Shown piece by piece: positions 42,734 through 55,576 of a stretch of DNA of 64,000 nt. The notes under the pieces were generated by a model. It ran no database searches, was not told where the DNA came from, and was given only the letters and a program-made list of their open reading frames with translations. Source of the stretch: Ophioceras dolichostomum (Eukaryota; Ascomycota; Sordariomycetes; Magnaporthales; Ophioceraceae); NCBI GenBank assembly GCA_003049485.1, contig PYST01000040.1, positions 62,001-126,000 of the forward strand, read 5' to 3'. The position numbers and the translations under genes were made by a program. The first letter of the stretch is position 1; every line of letters starts with the position of its first letter.

Positions 42734-45700
42734 TCAAGCGAATAGCTTCAGCCCGCTGCCGTGCTTTCCAATCTCACACACGCCGCAGATCCGGCACACG
42801 GAGCCCTTGTACTTGGAGTGGTACTTGGAGCCGTCAAAGGCGCACTCCTCGAAAGCCGTACCGCTGTAGATGGGAGTGTGGCTGGCCGCGCACACCTCGA
42901 ACTCGGCGAACTGGTCGAACTCGATCTCGACCGCGTCGTTGGGGTTGCGCTCACACAGAGCCTTGTTCCTCTTGGCCTGTCGAGAAAAAAGAGAAGAAAA
43001 GAAGAAAGGTTAGTTATCGGCTGCCAGTCAGAAATGCCGTACCTATATCACGAGGGGATGTCGAGACTTACAACTTCCAAAATCTTGGCAATGCCGCCGT
43101 TGGCCAATATCCTGTTCGCGAAGCTCAGCGCCGTGTTGTAGTTCTTGGCGCGCATCGCCAGGTTCAGCGCGTTCGACAGCGCCAGCTGCCGGTGCGGCAC
43201 CTCGATCTTGGGGATGGTGAAGTAGGCGCTGAGCTCGAGGCTCCTCTTGAGCAGCTTCGGGTCCTTGTTCACGGCGTCGTTGGAGCCCAGGGCGCGGCGG
43301 GCGAGCTCGATCTCCATGGCTAGCGCGTACTCGGCCGCGGAGGTGATCAGCTTGCGCGCCTCGGCGACCTCGCTCTCGGTCGAGACGGCGTTGACGAGCA
43401 CCGCGTGCAGGATGCCCTTGAAGATCCGCACGCCGTCCTCGAGGTTGTTGCCCCGCATGGCCGCGTAGCCCTGCTGGAGGTCGTTCGCCGCGAGGAACTC
43501 GAGGTCGCGCGGGATCACGGGCAGGACCTTCCTAGGGTCGGACTCGTCGGGCGTCCTCCGTACGTAGTTGACCAGCGGCGCCAGCCCAGCCGACGCGGGG
43601 AGGTAGGTCTTGGAGGCCTTGTACACCTCCATGAATCGGTCCTTCAGCGGGGCGAAGCTGACAGCGCCAACCTGGCGATTGAGCAGCTGCATGGCCGACT
43701 CGAACGAGCCACCAGCCACGTGGTCGACCGCAAGCGGCGAGTTGCGCGCCCACATGTCGGCCTCGCTGCTGCCAGCCCCTCCGGCGTCCGCGCTCTCGAC
43801 GTTGACGAAGTCGCTGTCGACTTCGGGTACGACGTCATCGCCCATGTCCCAGCCGGCAGCATCCTCATCCTCGTCGGCCTCTGCCAAAGCGCCGCTCTTC
43901 GCGACCGCTTCGTCGCCCTCGTCTTGACCGAGGCCGTTTGCGGCAGCCGCCGAGTCGTCCTCGAGCGACAGGCCCTCCATCTGGCCCAACAGCGCTTTCT
44001 CGAACACTGACTGGGACGTGGCTCGTGTCGGCCAGTTAGCCTTGTGTGTGGGCACGACGGCTTTGGGTGGCGTCAAAGCCTCGCCGGTTTTTGGCATGGA
44101 GGTGAGCTGGTCCTCGGTCAGGCCGGTGGCTTCGAGAATGGCTTGGCACTCCTCGTCCAGGCCGTGAGACTTGGCGGTCATGTAGGCAAGCGGGTCTGTT
44201 GTTCCTTAATGTTAGCACGCGTTCGGAAGCTCAGAAGCACTGGGTGATGGTTCTATATCATGCAATGACTTACAGAGATCGATCTCCTTGAACATCTGTA
44301 TACGGTCCTCAACATCGCCCAGATATAGCGCGTTCTGGAAACGAGCCGTGAAGTCGCCACGGTGCTCGGCAATCTTGGCCATCCTCGCCAGCTTTGAGGC
44401 ATCGCCCGTAGCCAGGTAGACGAATGACAGCTTGTCGAACTGCTTGAGCTTCTGGTAGCACATCTCCACAACCTGGTGGTTGCCGTGGGCCAGGGCCTCG
44501 GTGCTCAGCCTCGTCCACAGCTTGGGTCGGTCGAGCTCCTTAGCCATCTCTACGGCGACTTCCAGGTTGCCACACTCGATCGCGAGGTCGAAGCGAGTCG
44601 TGGGATCCTGCACGAATTGCAGTGCGATCTCCGGGTAGCCCTTCTTTTGCAGGTACGAGATGATAGACTGGCCAACCAGACTCGAGTTCTGGATGATGTG
44701 CAGCATCTCCTCGTAATTGCGCTTCACCAGCGCCAGCTTGAAGCGGTACTCAGTGGGGTCGATGTTGAGAATCTTGGGCTTGGCAGCACGATCGAGGCAG
44801 TACACATTCCTGCCCTTGACACGCACGAGGTAAACGGTCTGGTCAAGGGTGCGCACGATGCCGTTGTCGCCGTTGAGAAGCGTGTACTTGATGTGGTTGA
44901 GTGTGGAGTAAAGGAGGACACCGGCGTCGTCCCAGGTTGCACTCTTGATTCTAATCGTCTCGTGCAGGGTACTGACCTGCTCCAGAGTCTTGGTGACGAT
45001 GGTCACGTTGTGCTTGCTTAGCAGCGCAGCGTAGAGCCCATCGTTGGACCACACCACGTACTTGACGCCGTTGACAGCCAGCTCGGCGATGCTCTTCTTC
45101 TGCTGGATCTCGTATAGGTGAACGGCAGTGGGCGTGATGATGAGCAGGTTACCCGGGCCACCGAAGTAGATGTCGCTAGTTCCAACCGGTGGCTTGAAAG
45201 AGCGGGTAGTGTTGTTCGAGAGGTCCTTGATGTCGATGGTTTGCGACGATGTGTTGAGCACGGCGAAGCGGTTCCGCGCCACGAAGATGGCCGAATTGCC
45301 CTGGCCGCGCTTCGACTCAGTCGGCTCAATGACACCAGAGCCGTCCCGGGGTAGGTTGATGAGCTCATATGAGCCATTATCCGCAGACGAGGTGACCAGC
45401 ACGGAGCGCTCAGCCGGGTTGTAAGAGAGCGTACGTGGGGGCACCCAAGCTGGGCCGACCTTCTTCAATGAGAGAAGCGTCGGGCTCTCGATATTCTTCT
45501 GGAAGTCATATGACCGCACGTGCTTCTCCTTGTTGATGTAGAAGAGGAAGTTCTGGTGAACAGCTGAGGCGGGACGCTCGCGTTCGAGTTTGAAAACCAT
45601 GACACCATTGTCGTGGCCCGCAGCGAAGAGGTTGATCTCAGGATGGGCGGCGATGACCCAGAACCTGTCGTTTTCCCTCTTGAACGACTGGACGGCCGTC

Positions 45701-46905
45701 CTCTTGTTGAGGTCCCATACCCGGATGGTCTTGTCCTCGCCCACCGACAGGATCAGGTCCTGGTGCGGGTGGAACAGACAGCCCGAGGCATTCTGGAAGT
45801 GGCCGCGGCAGGTATCGACCTCCCAGGCCTTCGTCTCGCTCATGCGCCAGAGTTTCACCAGGCGGTCGTCGCCGGCGGACACGATCAGGGGCATTGTAGG
45901 GTGGAACGCGACCCAGTTAACACCGCGGTCATGTCCCTCAAGTACGAACTTGACGACGGCGTCCGTGTTACCGAACATGTCTGTCTGGTTCGCATTCGTG
46001 CGGGCCATCTGGTCCTCGAAGGACATCGAGGTCGGCGCCGAGTGCTTCTTGCGCAAGCCAGAGATGTCCCAGACGCGGACTGACTGGTCAAGCGAGGCAG
46101 AGACCACGAGGTCATCCTTGGGGTGGAACTGCGCGCACATGGCGTAGTGGTTGTGACCGGTCATGGTGCAGACTGAGGATTGGCGCGGTGTTAGCCGAGA
46201 AATCTTGCATATCACAACTACTGCTTCGATATCACTTCACGCTCGGCGCACTGCTCAGGCAGACAACCAGGGGGCGCTCGAGCGGCAGGGCGCAACGTGG
46301 CGAAAAAGGGCTTGGGGTTTCTCACTAAGGGAGCGGTTTTGCCAGTTCCAGATCCGAATGGTCTGGTCGTCCGAGGCGGAGACGATCCACGGCAGCTCGT
46401 GGTGGAAGAAGACGGTACGGACATAGTCAAGATGCCCATTGAGGGTGAACAGGCAGCGCCGGGTCTGATACGACCAGACCTTGATCTTGTAATCGTCACC
46501 GCCTGAGACGAAGAGGGGCTGCGTCTTGTGGAAATCGATGCCGCGAACGGGGCCATCATGTTCTTCGAATCGATCAATTAGGGTTCCCATACGGTAATCC
46601 CATAATTGGATGGTCGAGGAGTGGAGGGAGACAAGAATCCATGGCCTTTACGGGGGGTTGGACGTATTGTTAGTCAAGGTGAGCCTCATGGTGCGGGACA
46701 TGGCGGGGAAGCTTGCGCGGGCAGAGCTTATGACGGACCTCTTTGGGTGGAACGCGATTCCTTTCGCACGGGACGATTTCGATTCGAACTAAAAGCAAAA
46801 ATCCCCCATAAGCTGGTTGTCCATGGCTTGGTACAGCGTCGGCGCCTGTGTTGTAGAACAAGGTGGACTCCTTACCTTGGTTAACATGCCCGATGAGGAC
46901 TGCAT
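42734..46905 (-). CDS. COP1: Coatomer subunit alpha (COPI)
   Basis: The six exons 46905-46876, 46788-46739, 46645-46326, 46172-44274, 44195-43072 and 42976-42734 give 1221 residues, the usual family length. All phases match, and most donors are GTAAG-like or GTGAG-like (one is GTCCGT). The N-terminus MQSSSGMLTKFESKSSRAKG leads into WD40 blades (IAFHPKRPWILVSLHSSTIQLWDY, shown here in part; later VSGGDDYKIKVW, VSASDDQTIRIWNW, LSVGEDKTIRVWDL). A second propeller, an alpha-solenoid and an acidic linker with WDMGDD follow. The C-terminal COPI_C domain ends with Cys/His residues (CAASHTPIY, CRICGVCEIGKHG). This subunit forms the outer coat of COPI vesicles and binds KKxx retrieval signals for Golgi-to-ER transport. 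It is head to head with UGGT. Confidence 0.97.
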
Positions 46906-47671
46906 CTTGGTGGTGGTATCCGAAGCCTGGGCTTCGGGCGTCCCAAAAGAACAGCAATGAGACTGGGTATGCCAAGATGTCGAAGAAACCGAGAGTTAGG
47001 ATCTTGCGAGGTTCTGTGCGGGTTGAGAACTGCGAACCAGCAAGGCCAGGTGGCGCAACGGCGAGGGAGGTGAGGTTCGGCCACCTTGACAACTCGGTCC
47101 CTCAGTTGTCGCCCTGGGAATTGATAGAGTGAAGCGTGGCCATCTCCAAAGTGTGTGGGTTCAACATTCGCCTCAGGCATTGCCGCTGCCAGGGTTTTTC
47201 CAGCCCCGATGCAGGGGTCTAGCCTGGGATAATCTCTTATGTAATCATACTCGAAGCTTGACCCCTCTGAGGCTGACAGCTGCCACCGCCACCTCAACTC
47301 TCGCCACACTCAGGAGCTTCCACCCCTGTCGCAACTCAATTGGTCGGAGCTTCAAGATCGGGACATCTGTTCAATTGACAGGTCGGGCAGGGTATGAACA
47401 TCATGAAGCAAGCCGGAATACAGCTAGATACGATGAAGTGACTGGATTGTTGAAAAATTTGATCTCTCATTTCTCCGTCTCTTTTCTTTGAGGTCACGGC
47501 CTCCCTGCTTGCCTTTCTTTCCCCTCTCCTAATCCGGTGGAACCAAGCTTAAATCCGAGTGTCTGTACCTAAACCAACGTCCTTCATCGTCAATGCTGGC
47601 GATCCCGAAGGCGGACTCAGGGAACTCGGCGACGATAATTTCTTCCTAGCTCGAAGTGCCGACTGTCCACG
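46906..47671. promoter_or_regulatory. Bidirectional promoter of COPI alpha and UGGT
   Basis: A 766-bp spacer separates the two start codons. It is CT-rich toward the UGGT side (about 47475-47530) and CA-rich near 47280-47320. I see no clear unfolded-protein-response element. Confidence 0.55.
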
Positions 47672-50600
47672 ATGATACGACTCGCAAAGTTGCCGTGGGG
47701 CCTGACGGCTGCTCTTCTTTCTGCTCTCTATTCGCAGCCATGCCTGGTATCTGGAGCTCCCTCAGTGGACGTCTCCATGCAGGCGGCTTTCCCATCAGCC
47801 CCGTATCTGATAGAGCTTCTGTAAGTTATACGAGGCGCTTCCTTGATCTATGACGAAGAGTCCAGATTCCTGACCTATTATTTGCGCCGTCTAGGGAGAC
47901 TGCTGCCCAGGAAAACTCCACCTCTTATTTCCCACTCCTTGACCGCATCGCCAGTGGCTATTTCGCGAAGGCGACGACGGACCAGCAGCGCTACGAGCAG
48001 TTCCTCCAGCTTCTTCAAGATGACGGGCACATTGCGACACCCGACGCGCTCTCGACGTTCAAGCTCGCCCTCTCGCTCCGGTCCGCTGCTCCTCGAATCG
48101 AAGCACACTACCAGCATTACAGGACGGCCGTCGAGCCGAAGCTGGGGGGAAGGGTGGATGACTGCCCAGAATGGATATTGCGGGCGGGCCAAGCCATTTG
48201 CTCGCCACAGCCTGGGAAAGCGGGGGTCGAGATCGCGAGAAGCTCCTCCATTGAGAAGGAATTGCTGTTTGATATAAAGCTGGGTGACGGGCCAGGAGTG
48301 GTCCTTTACGCCGACATCACTTCCCCAACCTTCGGCGCATTCCACCAAGAGCTCGCGACAGCAGCAAGGAACAGTGGGCTATCGTACCGGCTGCGACACC
48401 GAAGGACTGTTGCAGCTAAAAAGGAGGAGCCTCTGCCGCTGAGTGGCTACGGCGTGGAGCTGGCGCTGAAGAGGACCGACTACATCGTTATTGACGATAG
48501 GGAGTCGGATAAGGCGCCCAAGGATGGCGGCGAAGATTCTGCCGCCCAGAAGCCACTCGCTTCGGAAGTGGTCTTGGATGGCGAGGAGGAGGTGGCTGAT
48601 CTGAAGCCGCTGTCCAAGCACGAGCTCGAGGAGCTGGGTCTCAAGGCGGCCGACTTTATTCTCCGCAGCGAAAAGCCGTTTGACACTCTGCTGAGGCTCA
48701 CGCAGGACTTTCCCAAGTTCTCCACCTCCGTAGCTACGCACAACGTGTCTAAGGGCTTCCGCTCGGAACACAACACAAATCGCAATCAGCTCGGCCACTC
48801 TGGGCTCAATATCCTCTGGATGAACGGCGTCCAGATGATCGACCGCCAGATCCAGTCCTTCGGCCTCGTCGACGTTCTGCGCCGGGAGCGAAAACTCGTC
48901 AACGAGGTGCGGGCGCTGGGTCTGACTGGCAAGCAGGCCGTGGACCTGTTGTCGCACTCGGCCGTGGCCTCTTCCAAGGCCGATGACGAACCAGCTCGCT
49001 TCGACTGGCGTGATGAGATTGAGCAGGGCAGGGTCATCATCTGGCTGAACAATCTCGAGAAGGACAAACGGTATGAGATGTACAGCCCCAATCTCATGGC
49101 ACTTCTCTCGGGAGGGATGCCGGGACAGCTTCCCCCCATCCGCAGGGACGTGTTCAACATCATCCTCCCCGTCAATCTGAGCAAAATGGCCGACGTCGCC
49201 TTGGTCACCGAGCAGCTCCTCAATTTCGTCAAGCAACGGCTCCCGATCCGCTTTGGCATCGTACCGCTGGCCACGTCGCCGGAGGCAGAGGAGCATGCTA
49301 AAATTGTCTACCATCTCTTGGAGACATATGGGCTATCCACAATGATCTCGTACCTCCACTCAGTGGCGGAGGAGCTCGCCTCGGCGGCTGCACCATCAAC
49401 AGTTTCCCCTGAGAAGCGAGCAGCCTTCTTTGCGACCGCGATCAAGGGTCGCACGGTCCGCGATGAATCAACACCGCTCTCGGTTGAGGAGATTCTGGTT
49501 TCTGAGAGCTATGGGAGCCAGCTGGGACTTGCGAAGAAATGGGCTAGCCGTCTTGGCGCGACATCGGCTGTGCCACCTATCTTTGTGAACGGCCTCGCGA
49601 TCCCGCGCGACGCCGAAGGTAAATGGCTCCAAAGCATGAGCACCCGCATCTCTGGCGACCTGCGGACGGCCCAGGAGGGCGTCTACTATGGACTGCTCAA
49701 CGAGGAGTCATGGGTGCCCGCCATATTCATCGAAGGTGCATCCACCCGTCGCAACGTGTTCATTTTCCCCGAGAACGGCAAGTCACTCAAGGTGCTCGAC
49801 GTCAACAAGCTGTACTCTGAGCATGATGACCTGTTCAGCAAAGCGGCTGCCATTGAGGCCAGCAAAGACTCGTCTAAGGAAACATGGGCCATGTTCACCG
49901 TCGTGACCGACCTGGACAGTGCAGATGGGCGGGATCTCTTGATTGCAGCTCTACGGTTCCGGATTAACAACCCGGGAGTCCGTCTAGAGATAGTCCACAA
50001 CCCTGTCACGCGCACATCACACGACTTGAACCAAAACCTCCAGTCCCAGATGGAGAGACTTCTCTCAGCAGCTGATGCAGGGCAAGCGCGTGAAATACAA
50101 GAGATCCTGGACGAGGTGCGCAACGCTCCGCAGACCAATGCTGGTCTGGAGTATGCCATGGCACTCGAAAGGTTCCAGAAGGCAACCGGCATTGCGCCGG
50201 CTTCGACGATGCTGCTCTTGAACGGGCGGTTGATCGGACCGATCACGTCGGCCGCAGAGTTCCAGGAGGAGGACTTCCAGACTTTCCTCGAGTTTGAGCA
50301 GAACAGCCGCATCTTGCCAGTTCGTAAGGCTCTGGACGAGCTTGAATTAGGCAACATTCTGTCATCGCCGCTTGAGACAGCCAAGCTGACGTCCCTCACG
50401 GCCCTGTCCACCATCTCAGACCTACCGGATGGTGCATTTGAGGCCCCATCGACGGTTCGCATTTCCGCATTCAACGTCTGGAATACCACACACACGGCAT
50501 TCGAGGTCGGCGATCCGTCCAAGGCCACCATTTTCTTCACCGCTGTCATCGACCCAGCCAGTGAGCTCGGCCAGAAGTGGACACCTCTGCTCAAGGTTCT

Positions 50601-52356
50601 CTCTGAGCTGGAAGGTGTCCATCTCAGAGTCTTCCTTAACCCCAGGGAGAGGCTAGAAGAGCTTCCAGTGAAGCGATTCTACCGCTTCGTCATGGAGTCT
50701 GCCCCAGAATTTGACACTTCGGGAAAGCTCAAGGTCCCGTCTGCATCATTCAGGGGCCTCCCGTCGGAGGCGTTGCTCAATCTCGGCATGGACGTGCCTC
50801 CGGCCTGGCTCGTGGCGCCCAAGGTGTCAATCCATGACTTGGATAATATCAAGCTCAGCAGCGTCAAGTCAAACACTAACATCGAGGCGCTCTACGAACT
50901 GGAGCATGTACTGATTGAGGGCCATGCCCGGGACCCGAAAGGTAGCTCCATCCGAGGCGCGCAGCTGGTGCTCGGCACTGAGTCAAACCAACACCTTGCC
51001 GACACCATCGTCATGGCCAACCTGGGCTTCTTCCAGTTCAAGGCGAACCCGGGTATCTATGATATCCAACTTGAGCGTGGCCGCAGCTCGGAGATCTTCT
51101 ATATCGAGAGCATCGGTGCCTACGGCTTCTCCCCCGTTCCTGGTGACGAGTCTGCTGAGGTGGCGCTCATGGACTTCCTGGGCACGACGCTGTACCCGCG
51201 CCTGAAGCGCCTCCCAGGAATGGAGGATGTGGATGTGCTGGAGGCTGCCAATGCCACAGACTCGGCGCCCTTAAAGAGTAACGGCGCCATGGACTTTGTG
51301 GCTAAGGGCCTCAAGTTTGCGGAGAGCATCCTCGGTGGATCCAAGGACCCCGAGGTCAAGAAGTCGCAATCCCAGATCGTCTCGGAGCGGGAGCACGCCG
51401 AGATCAACATCTTCTCCGTCGCCAGCGGGCACCTCTACGAACGCATGCTCAACATCATGATGGTCAGCGTCATGCGACACACCAACCACACGGTCAAGTT
51501 CTGGTTCATCGAGCAGTTCCTCTCGCCCTCGTTCAAGGACTTCATCCCGCACATGGCGGCCGAGTACGGCTTCAAGTACGAGATGGTGACGTACAAGTGG
51601 CCGCACTGGCTCCGGCAGCAGAAGGAGAAGCAGCGCGAGATCTGGGGCTACAAGATCCTGTTCCTCGACGTCCTCTTCCCCCTGTCGCTCGACAAGGTCA
51701 TCTTCGTGGACGCGGACCAGATCGTGCGCACGGACATGTACGACCTCGTCTCCCTGGACCTGCACGGCGCGCCCTACGGCTTCACGCCCATGTGCGACTC
51801 GCGCACCGAGATGGAAGGGTTCCGGTTCTGGAAGCAGGGCTACTGGGAGCGCTACCTCAAGGGCCTCCCCTACCACATCTCGGCCCTGTACGTCGTCGAC
51901 CTGCGGCGGTTCCGCGAGCTCGCCGCCGGGGACCGCCTGCGCCAGACCTACCACACCTTGTCGGCCGACCCGGGCTCGCTGTCGAACCTGGACCAGGACC
52001 TGCCGAACCACATGCAGTTCTCCATCCCCATCTACAGCCTGCCGCAGGAGTGGCTGTGGTGCGAGACCTGGTGCAGCGACGAGGCGCTCGCGCAGGCGCG
52101 CACGATAGACCTGTGCAACAACCCGCAGACCAAGGAGCCGAAGCTCGACCGCGCGAGGCGGCAGGTGCCGGAGTGGACGGTGTATGACGACGAGATCGCC
52201 GCGCTGGATCGGAGGCGGAAGGGCTTGCCTGCCAGCCCGCCGCCCTCGTCGCCGTCGTCGGGAGGCGGAGACAAGGTAGTTGAGGGGGAGAAGAACACGA
52301 AGAGCCGTACGTGGGAGGAAGGGGCGGAGAAGACGCATGTCATTGATGAGTTGTAG
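47672..52356 (+). CDS. UDP-glucose:glycoprotein glucosyltransferase (UGGT)
   Basis: Two exons, 47672-47820 and 47895-52356, give 1536 residues. The 74-nt intron has donor GTAAGT and acceptor CTAG, phase 2. A signal peptide (MIRLAKLPWGLTAALLSALYS) is followed by the family start VDVSMQAAFPSAPYLIELLE. The large thioredoxin-like/beta folding sensor covers about residues 30-1190, and the GT24 catalytic domain about 1210-1480, with DxD as VDADQ (D1322, D1324) plus FWFIEQFLSPSFKDFIP and NLDQDLPN. The protein ends HVIDEL, a variant of the HDEL/KDEL retrieval signal. The enzyme reglucosylates misfolded N-glycoproteins in the ER lumen so that they rebind calnexin. An in-frame GTG at 48154 is not the start; exon 1 supplies the conserved N-terminus. 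Neighbouring COPI alpha carries retrieval traffic for such ER proteins. Confidence 0.97.
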
Positions 52357-52706
52357 GAGGATCTGAAAGATATAGACTCAAGGATAGATGTTCATATAAG
52401 CGAAATGCAGAGCCCATTATTGGACCCTAAAGCCTGATCTACGCGACCGCGCCTCCAACGCCGCCGCTACATTCCTCCGCGCCAGAACACCCACCGATAA
52501 TGTATGCCACTTCAATGAAAGAATGAACGAACGAACGGACGAACGAACGAACGAACGAACAGGAAAGAATGACTGCCCCAGTGTTCTCAAACTGCCAAAA
52601 AAGAAAAAAACCCTTGCCTATCGTGATGTATCGTGCCTGCCTTCTCCATCGTCAGGATCAGATGAGATCAGGTCGGGACAGCCTCATGCCTCGACAAGCC
52701 TCGAAC
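52357..52706. other. Intergenic region between convergent genes
   Basis: 3' flanks of UGGT (+) and the CFEM-like gene (-). It contains the GAAC microsatellite at 52523-52560 and no open frame with coding character. Confidence 0.55.
52523..52560 (+). repeat. (GAAC)n microsatellite
   Basis: About nine tetranucleotide units GAAC, one of them changed to GGAC, in the 3' flank of UGGT. Confidence 0.95.
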
Positions 52707-55076
52707 TTAGAAGCTATCATCAATCGGGTCGCTGGAGGCGCGAGTGCCGCAATCAGACGGGATGTCAGGCAGAGACTCATCCTCCTCAATGTCATACTCC
52801 GAGCTCTGGCGAATCTTCTCATCCTCACCATCATAATCCTTCTTAGCTGCAGCACTAACCTCGGCCTCAGCCTCGTCCTTGCTGTCCTTGTCCTTTCCAT
52901 CATCGCCCTCCTCCTCCTTCTCTTTCTTCGTCTCGTTGTAGTCCACCACCGGAGCCAGACCGGCGGGGACGCCAAGACCACCACCGAGGACACCGCCGGT
53001 ATGGAACAGACGCGTCACGCGATTAGTCCGGTCGTTGCCGCCGCCATCGAGAGACAGACGCAGCTTCTTGGCGGCGGCGGCGGCGGTGGCGCTGCTGCCG
53101 TAGTAGTTGTCCTGGGAGGTGCTGGGACGCTTCAGGATCATCGGGTGGTCATGGTCATCATCCATGCCGTAGTGGCTGTGGGCCACCGAGGCGGCGCTAG
53201 AGACGGGGGCACGAATGCCGCTGCGGGGACGACCGCCATCCTCGGATGTGGAGCCAGCGGAGGAGGCCGGGTGGTGTTGCTCCTGGTTGTTGTGGGTCGC
53301 CGGGACGGGCTTCCGGGTCGTGGAAGACGCAGCAACGCCAATCCTGGCGGCAGGGAGCGGGGCGGCGACGTTTGGGCGGCGACGCTCCTCCGGTGGGATC
53401 CAGAACCCTTGCTCATTATAAATGTCATCCGCAGGCGTGTCCGGCGGCATCTGGAAGTCCCAAGTCTCGGCGGCCGGGAAGCTCTCGTATTTGTTGTTGT
53501 CGTCATTGCGAGGAGATCCCTGTTCCTGTCCCTCTCCCTCGGCGCCGCCTTTGAGCTCGAAGCTCGCTTGGCCGCTGGCCGAGGTGTTGTTGGTCTTGGT
53601 GCTCTGCTGAGCGACCACGGTGTCGGGACTGTTGGGCTTCGAAGAAGAAGCCGGCTGACTGTTGGCGCCGCCTCGAATTCCGGTTCCCGCCCCGGTGGTG
53701 TCGAGGGTGGCAAGCATCGAGCGCGACGCCCGGCGAGACTGGGGCTCCGGGGATACAGGGACGGCGGGCTGGATCGAACTGAGTCTGTATGACGCCTGGA
53801 CGGACGAGGAGCGCGGCGGGATCGCCAGGGGCGGGAGGTCGCGTATCACGAGGGAGTCTGGGTGGTTACGGTGCGGCCCCCAGAAGGTTGTCCAGCGAAA
53901 GGCGCGGGAGGCGCGGGAGCGGCGTGGACGACCAGCACCACCACCACCGGCAGCGGCATTAGCACCCAGAGTTGGCGTCGGCGGTTGGAAGTCGCTCTCC
54001 TCTGCGTCGAGGTGGTGGCGCCGGGCAGGCCTGTAGGCGCGGTGGTGCCCCAGGTAGTAGGTTGCGACCAGGATCAGGAGGGATACGCCCATGAGGGTTG
54101 AGACGAGGATGAGAGCCCACTGCCACGTGTACAGAGATGCGTTTTCGTTGTCCTGGCTGTTCCTGCTGCTAGCGGGAGTCGCGACGGATGCCGGAGTTTT
54201 GATCGTGCTGGTGGCCGTGGGTTGGATGGTCACGGTTACTACAGACGGAGACGGTTCAGCAGGCGGAGTCACGGGGTGGTTAGCGGTCACCCTATTTCGG
54301 GTGCTGCTTAGCACCAGAGAGCCGCTCGTTTCAGTAGATGGCTTTTCAGTAGACGATTCTCCACCGGGCGTGCTGTCAGTGTTGTCGTTGCTAATTACTG
54401 TGTGCTTGATTGTGGTTCCCGCTCGAAAACGGCGCTTGGCGAAGAGCTTGGCGAAGAGGTTGGCGTCTAAAGCCAACTTCGACGCGGCGGCAGCAGCGAG
54501 TTCCTTCTTGCTCTTGTCATCGTCCCAGGGCTGTCGGGACCAAGAAGAAGCGAAATACGGATCTGGGGCAGAAGTGACGCTCGGTGTGGGATAACCCGGC
54601 ATGGTGGTGACGGCCGTCGCCTCGATGGTGGCGGAAGCCATGTCGTAGAAGCAATCACGGTCGAATCCCTGGGGAGGCTCGAGGCTGAGTCCACACTTCT
54701 GGAGAAAATGCTTCTGGGCCTCCGCCACAACGCTTCCGTCGCATTGCTCGTAGATGCAGCAGAAGATGTTCTGTTCCTTGGGCAGCACGTTCATGAATTT
54801 GTCAGGGGGACATTCGCAGAGCGACTCGAGGCTGGGAGAACAGCCCTTGGCGACCTGCGTTTCGAAGGTGCAGCGCTCCTACAAGAGAAATCCCGCCCAT
54901 TGATTGAGCTTCAGTATTGGTTCCTTTTCAACTTCGTCGTCGTCCGGGCTCTTTGAAAGGCAAATGACAATACTTACGACACATGTCGGGAGTCCGCCCT
55001 GCAGCTTGTCGGCAGTGGCGAACGTGACGGCCTGGGCGATGGCAACCCAGGCCAGGATCACGACAAGAAACTTCAT
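52707..55076 (-). CDS. CFEM-like single-pass membrane protein
   Basis: Two exons, 55076-54978 and 54878-52707, give 756 residues. The 99-nt intron has donor GTAAGT and acceptor TGTAG, phase 0. A signal peptide (MKFLVVILAWVAIAQAVTFA) precedes a Cys-rich module at about residues 31-100. Its spacing (C-x3-C-x9-C-x7-CxC, then CC-x4-C and a final KCG) fits the CFEM domain of fungal surface proteins; the acidic residue before CxC is Glu. A Ser/Thr/Pro stalk follows, then one hydrophobic helix (about 287-312, WALILVSTLMGVSLLILVA), then a long disordered, acidic cytosolic tail. The layout suggests a plasma-membrane surface protein or sensor rather than a GPI-anchored heme carrier. The intron splits the Cys module after its first Cys. 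A 385-bp inverted-repeat element sits about 315 bp upstream of the start. Confidence 0.75.
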
Positions 55077-55390
55077 GGTCGAGCTCTGGTAGACTCCTTG
55101 TTGCGTGCGACTGCCCAGCCGATATGGAGGGCGGCGATTGTCGTTCTGGATCTGGTTTGCGTTCACTGATAGTTACTTCCACGAAGCTCAAGTGCAGTTG
55201 GTAGGCGGACGGGTGAGAGTTGGTCAAGGAAGTTGCGGATTGTTAGAGGGAAAACCAATTGTGAAGGCTTTGATTTTGATTTGGTGCGTTTGAATTCTGG
55301 TTGGCGGGACACTGGGGCAACAAGAGGGCCGGGGCGGGGAGCTGGACGGTAGGGAGGCAATAAAATTCAAACAGGGCAAGAACCACATTA

Positions 55391-55514
55391 CCGCACTTGC
55401 CCGCTGTGCTTGGATCCTGCGGGCCGGAGCCGTGCCGGCGGCCTATCGGGGGTAGACTCCTGAATCGTTTAACGACAAGCAGTGCAGACCGTACAAAGGC
55501 GCAAAGGCCGCCCT
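55391..55514 (+). repeat. Left arm of inverted-repeat element
   Basis: The shorter arm. Relative to the right arm it lacks blocks of about 38 and 24 bases around the AACGAC/AAGCAGTG and GACCGTA/AGGCGC junctions, and it carries a small GCCGTGCCGGCG-type insertion. Confidence 0.7.
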
Positions 55515-55576
55515 GAACGGACAGTCGTCCGGTTAGTACCGTCGCTCAGGCGACGTTGCCACCCTTGCGGCCGTGG

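Noticed and set aside
49686..50594. 302-codon minus-strand frame opposite UGGT
   Set aside because: Antisense shadow; Ser/Arg-rich and without recognisable motifs.
51271..52338. 355-codon minus-strand frame opposite UGGT
   Set aside because: Antisense to the well-conserved GT24 domain; composition typical of a third-position GC shadow.
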